From an uncultured Alphaproteobacteria bacterium (GTDB lineage Bacteria; Pseudomonadota; Alphaproteobacteria; HIMB59; GCA-002718135): a DNA stretch of 64,000 nucleotides. Under the pieces are notes generated by a model. The model was not told the origin of the DNA. It worked only from the letters and a program-made list of their open reading frames with translations, and did not search any database. A program made the position numbers and the translations under genes. Positions 61,377-64,000 of the stretch are shown here, one piece after another (position 1 is the first letter of the stretch; the number at the start of each line of letters is the position of its first letter). The stretch spans positions 1-64,000 of the forward strand of contig CACGZD010000002.1 of the NCBI GenBank assembly GCA_902577425.1, in the 5' to 3' direction.

Positions 61377-62201
61377 TCAAGTTTTATTTAATATTATTCC
61401 TCTATCTAAATTTTGATAATCTTTATAGATTTCTAGACATTCTAATTTACTTGATTCAAAGATTTCTATACATTTTTTAGCTTGAGAGTGCCCTATTTCT
61501 ATAAAAATAATACTTTTTTTAGAGATAATTTTAGGTAATATTCTAGCTAATCTATTATAAAATTCATATCCATTTTTATTGGCAAATAAAGCTATCTTTG
61601 GCTCAAAAAATTTAATCTCATCAGATACATTTTCATAATCAATTTTAGATAAATATGGGGGATTAGAAACAACAATATCATATTTTGAAATTTTGTCCAA
61701 AAGATCACATTTAATAAATTTGATATTATTACAACCTATTTTTTGTGAATTAATTTTAGCAACTTTTAGAGCTTTGGATGAAATATCTGTAGCAGTGACT
61801 TTTGCATTTAAATATTCTTTCGCAACAGAAATAGCTATACAACCGGAGCCAGTACATATATCTAGAATTTTTAATTTCTTATTTTTGTTAGGAAAATAAT
61901 TAAGAACTTTTTCAATAATAAGTTCAGTTTCTGGTCTAGGGTCTAGGACAAATTTATTAACAAAAAAATTATATTTCCAAAATTCTTTTGAATTAAATAT
62001 TTTAGATATGGGTTCTTTTTTTAATCTTCTGTCAAAAGATTCTCTAAATATTTGAAAGTCAATTTGTTCAATATCAAAATTACTAAAAAAAATTTCTTTA
62101 TCAATAATTGATGATCTATTTAACAAAGCTCTTAATTCTAATTCAGGATCATCAAAATGATTACTTAATTTTTTTAAATGTAAATTTAAAAAATCATTCA
62201 T
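61377..62201 (-). CDS. prmC: Peptide chain release factor N5-glutamine methyltransferase
   Basis: PrmC methylates the GGQ glutamine of release factors. The 274 aa protein has an N-terminal helical domain, [12 protein letters not shown], the SAM site [15 protein letters not shown] and the catalytic VVSNPPYL. Its ATG overlaps the prfA stop by 8 bases (ATGAATGA), consistent with coupling to its substrate gene. Confidence 0.95.
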   Translation of the reverse strand: MNDFLNLHLKKLSNHFDDPELELRALLNRSSIIDKEIFFSNFDIEQIDFQIFRESFDRRLKKEPISKIFNSKEFWKYNFFVNKFVLDPRPETELIIEKVLNYFPNKNKKLKILDICTGSGCIAISVAKEYLNAKVTATDISSKALKVAKINSQKIGCNNIKFIKCDLLDKISKYDIVVSNPPYLSKIDYENVSDEIKFFEPKIALFANKNGYEFYNRLARILPKIISKKSIIFIEIGHSQAKKCIEIFESSKLECLEIYKDYQNLDRGIILNKT

Positions 62202-63270
62202 TGTTTAATTCTGCTAATTTTTTAGATTCATCATCAGTGCTCAAAGGTGTAATTAAATCATTTAATTGACCCTCTAAAATTTCTGTTAAATTATAAAGAG
62301 TAAGATTAATACGATGATCAGAAACTCTTCCTTGTGGAAAATTATATGTTCTAATTCTCTCTGATCTGTCACCAGATCCTACTTGAGATTTCCTATTTTT
62401 AGCTCTTTCTTGGTTTTTTGCTTGTGTTTCTTTATCTAGTATTCTCGATCTTAAAATCTTTAAAGCTTTAGCCTTATTTTTATGTTGTGATTTTTCATCC
62501 TGTTGAGAAACTACTATTCCAGACGGTATATGAGTAATTCTTACTGCACTGTCTGTTGTATTAACAGATTGACCTCCTGGTCCACTCGATCTAAAAACAT
62601 CTATTCTTAAATCTTTTTCCTCTATATGAATGTCAATTTCTTCAGCTTCAGGTAATACTGCTACAGTTGCTGCAGAAGTATGAACCCTGCCACTGTTTTC
62701 TGTTGTAGGCACTCTTTGAACTCTATGAACTCCAGATTCATATTTAAGTTTTGAGAAAACATTTTTTCCAGAAATATTACATATTACCTCTTTAATTCCT
62801 TTTAGACCTGTTTCAGATATTGATAGAATATCAAATTTCCATGAATTCAACTCAGAATATTTTTGATACATTGAAAATAAATCTGCAGCAAAAAGAGAGG
62901 CTTCATCACCCCCAGTACCTGCCCTTATCTCTAATATAGAATTTTTTCCATCATTAATATCTCTAGGTATCAAAGATTTTAATAAATCTTCTTCTAATTT
63001 TTTAAGAATTATTTTTTTTTCTTTAATCTCTTCTTCAGCTATTTCTCTAATTGAAAGATCTTGATCTTTTAACAATTCTTCAAGATTTGTTAATTCATTA
63101 TTATTTTTATTATATGAATTAATTAATTCAACTATTGGGGTAATTTCTGAATACTCCTTATTTAAATCAATTATTTCATCTGTTTTAAAATTTTCTTGAT
63201 TTGATAATTTTTTTTCTATCAATTTATGCTTATTAATTATTGCTTCAAGTTGCAAATTAAAATCTTTCAT
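62194..63270 (-). CDS. prfA: Peptide chain release factor 1
   Basis: RF1 reads UAA and UAG stop codons and triggers peptide release. The 358 aa protein has the PxT codon-recognition tripeptide region in [27 protein letters not shown]. The GGQ loop [33 protein letters not shown] and [17 protein letters not shown] follow. The PTT tripeptide (PxT) distinguishes RF1 from RF2. Its start overlaps the hisS stop by 1 base. Confidence 0.97.
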   Translation of the reverse strand: MKDFNLQLEAIINKHKLIEKKLSNQENFKTDEIIDLNKEYSEITPIVELINSYNKNNNELTNLEELLKDQDLSIREIAEEEIKEKKIILKKLEEDLLKSLIPRDINDGKNSILEIRAGTGGDEASLFAADLFSMYQKYSELNSWKFDILSISETGLKGIKEVICNISGKNVFSKLKYESGVHRVQRVPTTENSGRVHTSAATVAVLPEAEEIDIHIEEKDLRIDVFRSSGPGGQSVNTTDSAVRITHIPSGIVVSQQDEKSQHKNKAKALKILRSRILDKETQAKNQERAKNRKSQVGSGDRSERIRTYNFPQGRVSDHRINLTLYNLTEILEGQLNDLITPLSTDDESKKLAELNNE

Positions 63271-64000
63271 TAGCTTAAATCTTTAATAATATTTTCTATT
63301 GTTTTTTTTTCTTGAATATTCTTGTTTAAATCTTTTAATGTACAAAGATTTTTTTCAACTTCTTCTTCTCCAATAATTATTGCAAATCTGGCACCAAGTT
63401 GATTAGCATGAGATAAAGATTTTTTTAAATTATATTTATAATCAAAATGAATACTAATATTTTTCTGTCGAAGTTGATTGGCAACTTTAAGCCCATATTC
63501 TTTAAAAGATTCATTGATAATTATTAAATGAATGTTTTTTTGTAAAGGTTTGATATCATCCATTAACATAATTAAACGCTCAATACCTCCGGCCCAACCT
63601 ACTCCAGGAATATCAGGACCTCCAAGTAATTTTGTTAAGCCATCATATCTACCGCCACCAATTAAGGTGTCTTGCGATCCTAAATCTGATGTTTTGAATT
63701 CAAATACAGTGTGACAATAATAATCAAGCCCCCTTACTAAATTCATATTTATAGAAAAATCTACAGACATATCTTTTAATATTTTTTGAATATTGGAAAA
63801 TTTTTCTTTAGCTTCATTCGAATAAAAATCAGATATTTGTGGTGCATTTAAATTAATTTCTATATCTGTTGGATCTTTTGAGTCTAAGATTCTTATTGGG
63901 TTTAAAACAATCTTACTTTGTGATTCTTCTGTTAATTTCTTTTTATTTTGTTTGAAATAATTGCCTAAAGCTATACTAAAATTAGTTATGGTGTTCTTAT
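63270..64000 (-). CDS. hisS: Histidine--tRNA ligase, C-terminal part (5' end outside window)
   Basis: The frame is open from the right edge; the ORF track starts only at an internal Met (63770). Translating further upstream gives RILDSKDP and [18 protein letters not shown], which belong to class II HisRS. The HisA motif region [15 protein letters not shown] and motif 3 [14 protein letters not shown] with [11 protein letters not shown] are present. The C-terminal anticodon-binding domain ends [18 protein letters not shown]. At least 243 codons are visible, roughly half to two-thirds of the usual length. It heads the hisS-prfA-prmC run. Confidence 0.95.
   Translation of the reverse strand, partial: KNTITNFSIALGNYFKQNKKKLTEESQSKIVLNPIRILDSKDPTDIEINLNAPQISDFYSNEAKEKFSNIQKILKDMSVDFSINMNLVRGLDYYCHTVFEFKTSDLGSQDTLIGGGRYDGLTKLLGGPDIPGVGWAGGIERLIMLMDDIKPLQKNIHLIIINESFKEYGLKVANQLRQKNISIHFDYKYNLKKSLSHANQLGARFAIIIGEEEVEKNLCTLKDLNKNIQEKKTIENIIKDLS

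Overview
This is a 64 kb piece of a very AT-rich, densely packed bacterial chromosome. Most genes are separated by fewer than 60 bases or overlap. Gene content and order point to a streamlined, probably marine alphaproteobacterium. The evidence is an alphaproteobacterial-type SspB, an FtsZ with a long acidic linker, the amidase-rnpB-mraZ-dcw order, the hisS-prfA-prmC-DUF4167 order, an ELM1-like (DUF1022) protein next to greA and trxB, and glnA-type glutamine riboswitches. SAR11-like or HIMB59/AEGEAN-169-like lineages fit, but no rRNA or marker placement is possible here. I see no insertion sequence, prophage, CRISPR array or origin.

Layout: 1-2.4 kb holds the 3' part of sspB, gpmA and fumC. 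From 21.1 kb down to 2.4 kb, on the minus strand, runs one nearly complete division and cell wall (dcw) cluster: mraZ-rsmH-ftsL-ftsI-murE-murF-mraY-murD-ftsW-murG-murC-murB-ddl-ftsQ-ftsA-ftsZ, then lpxC. A four-repeat MraZ operator precedes mraZ. RNase P RNA and an AmiD/AmpD-type amidase lie just upstream. On the plus strand follow bamD-ligA and mlaA-mlaC, with uvrD/pcrA and fba on the minus strand. Next come tRNA-Ile(CAT) and a minus-strand block of metallo-hydrolase, rpoD, dnaG and a YqeY-like protein. A plus-strand block of carA-carB-greA-ELM1-like-2OG oxygenase-trxB follows. Then come rpmJ, a gamma-glutamyltransferase, guaC and an ispA-like prenyltransferase.

46.8-51.4 kb is the most accessory-looking part: DUF2177 membrane protein, aldose-epimerase-like protein, small membrane protein, MFS transporter, GFA-type zinc protein and fatty acid hydroxylase. 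51.5-56.3 kb is a complete urease operon, ureD-A-B-C-E-F-G, followed by a convergent tRNA-Val(GAC). Next is a 364-base non-coding region with two tandem glutamine-sensing (glnA-type) riboswitch aptamers ahead of amtB. A urea-to-ammonium enzyme and an ammonium transporter under apparent glutamine control therefore sit side by side. The window ends with a small winged-helix-like protein, a GNAT acetyltransferase with an apparent frameshift, a flavin reductase, an M23 peptidase, and DUF4167-prmC-prfA-hisS on the minus strand; hisS is cut by the window edge.

The observations most worth a second look are the tandem glutamine aptamers ahead of amtB, the four-repeat 10-bp-period MraZ operator, and the A7 frameshift in the GNAT gene. 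Others are a terminator hairpin that abuts the lpxC start codon, an extremely lysine-rich N-terminus on the main sigma factor, promoter spacings that suggest leaderless mRNAs, and a recurrent 8-nt gene overlap. I found no clearly undescribed multi-gene system.
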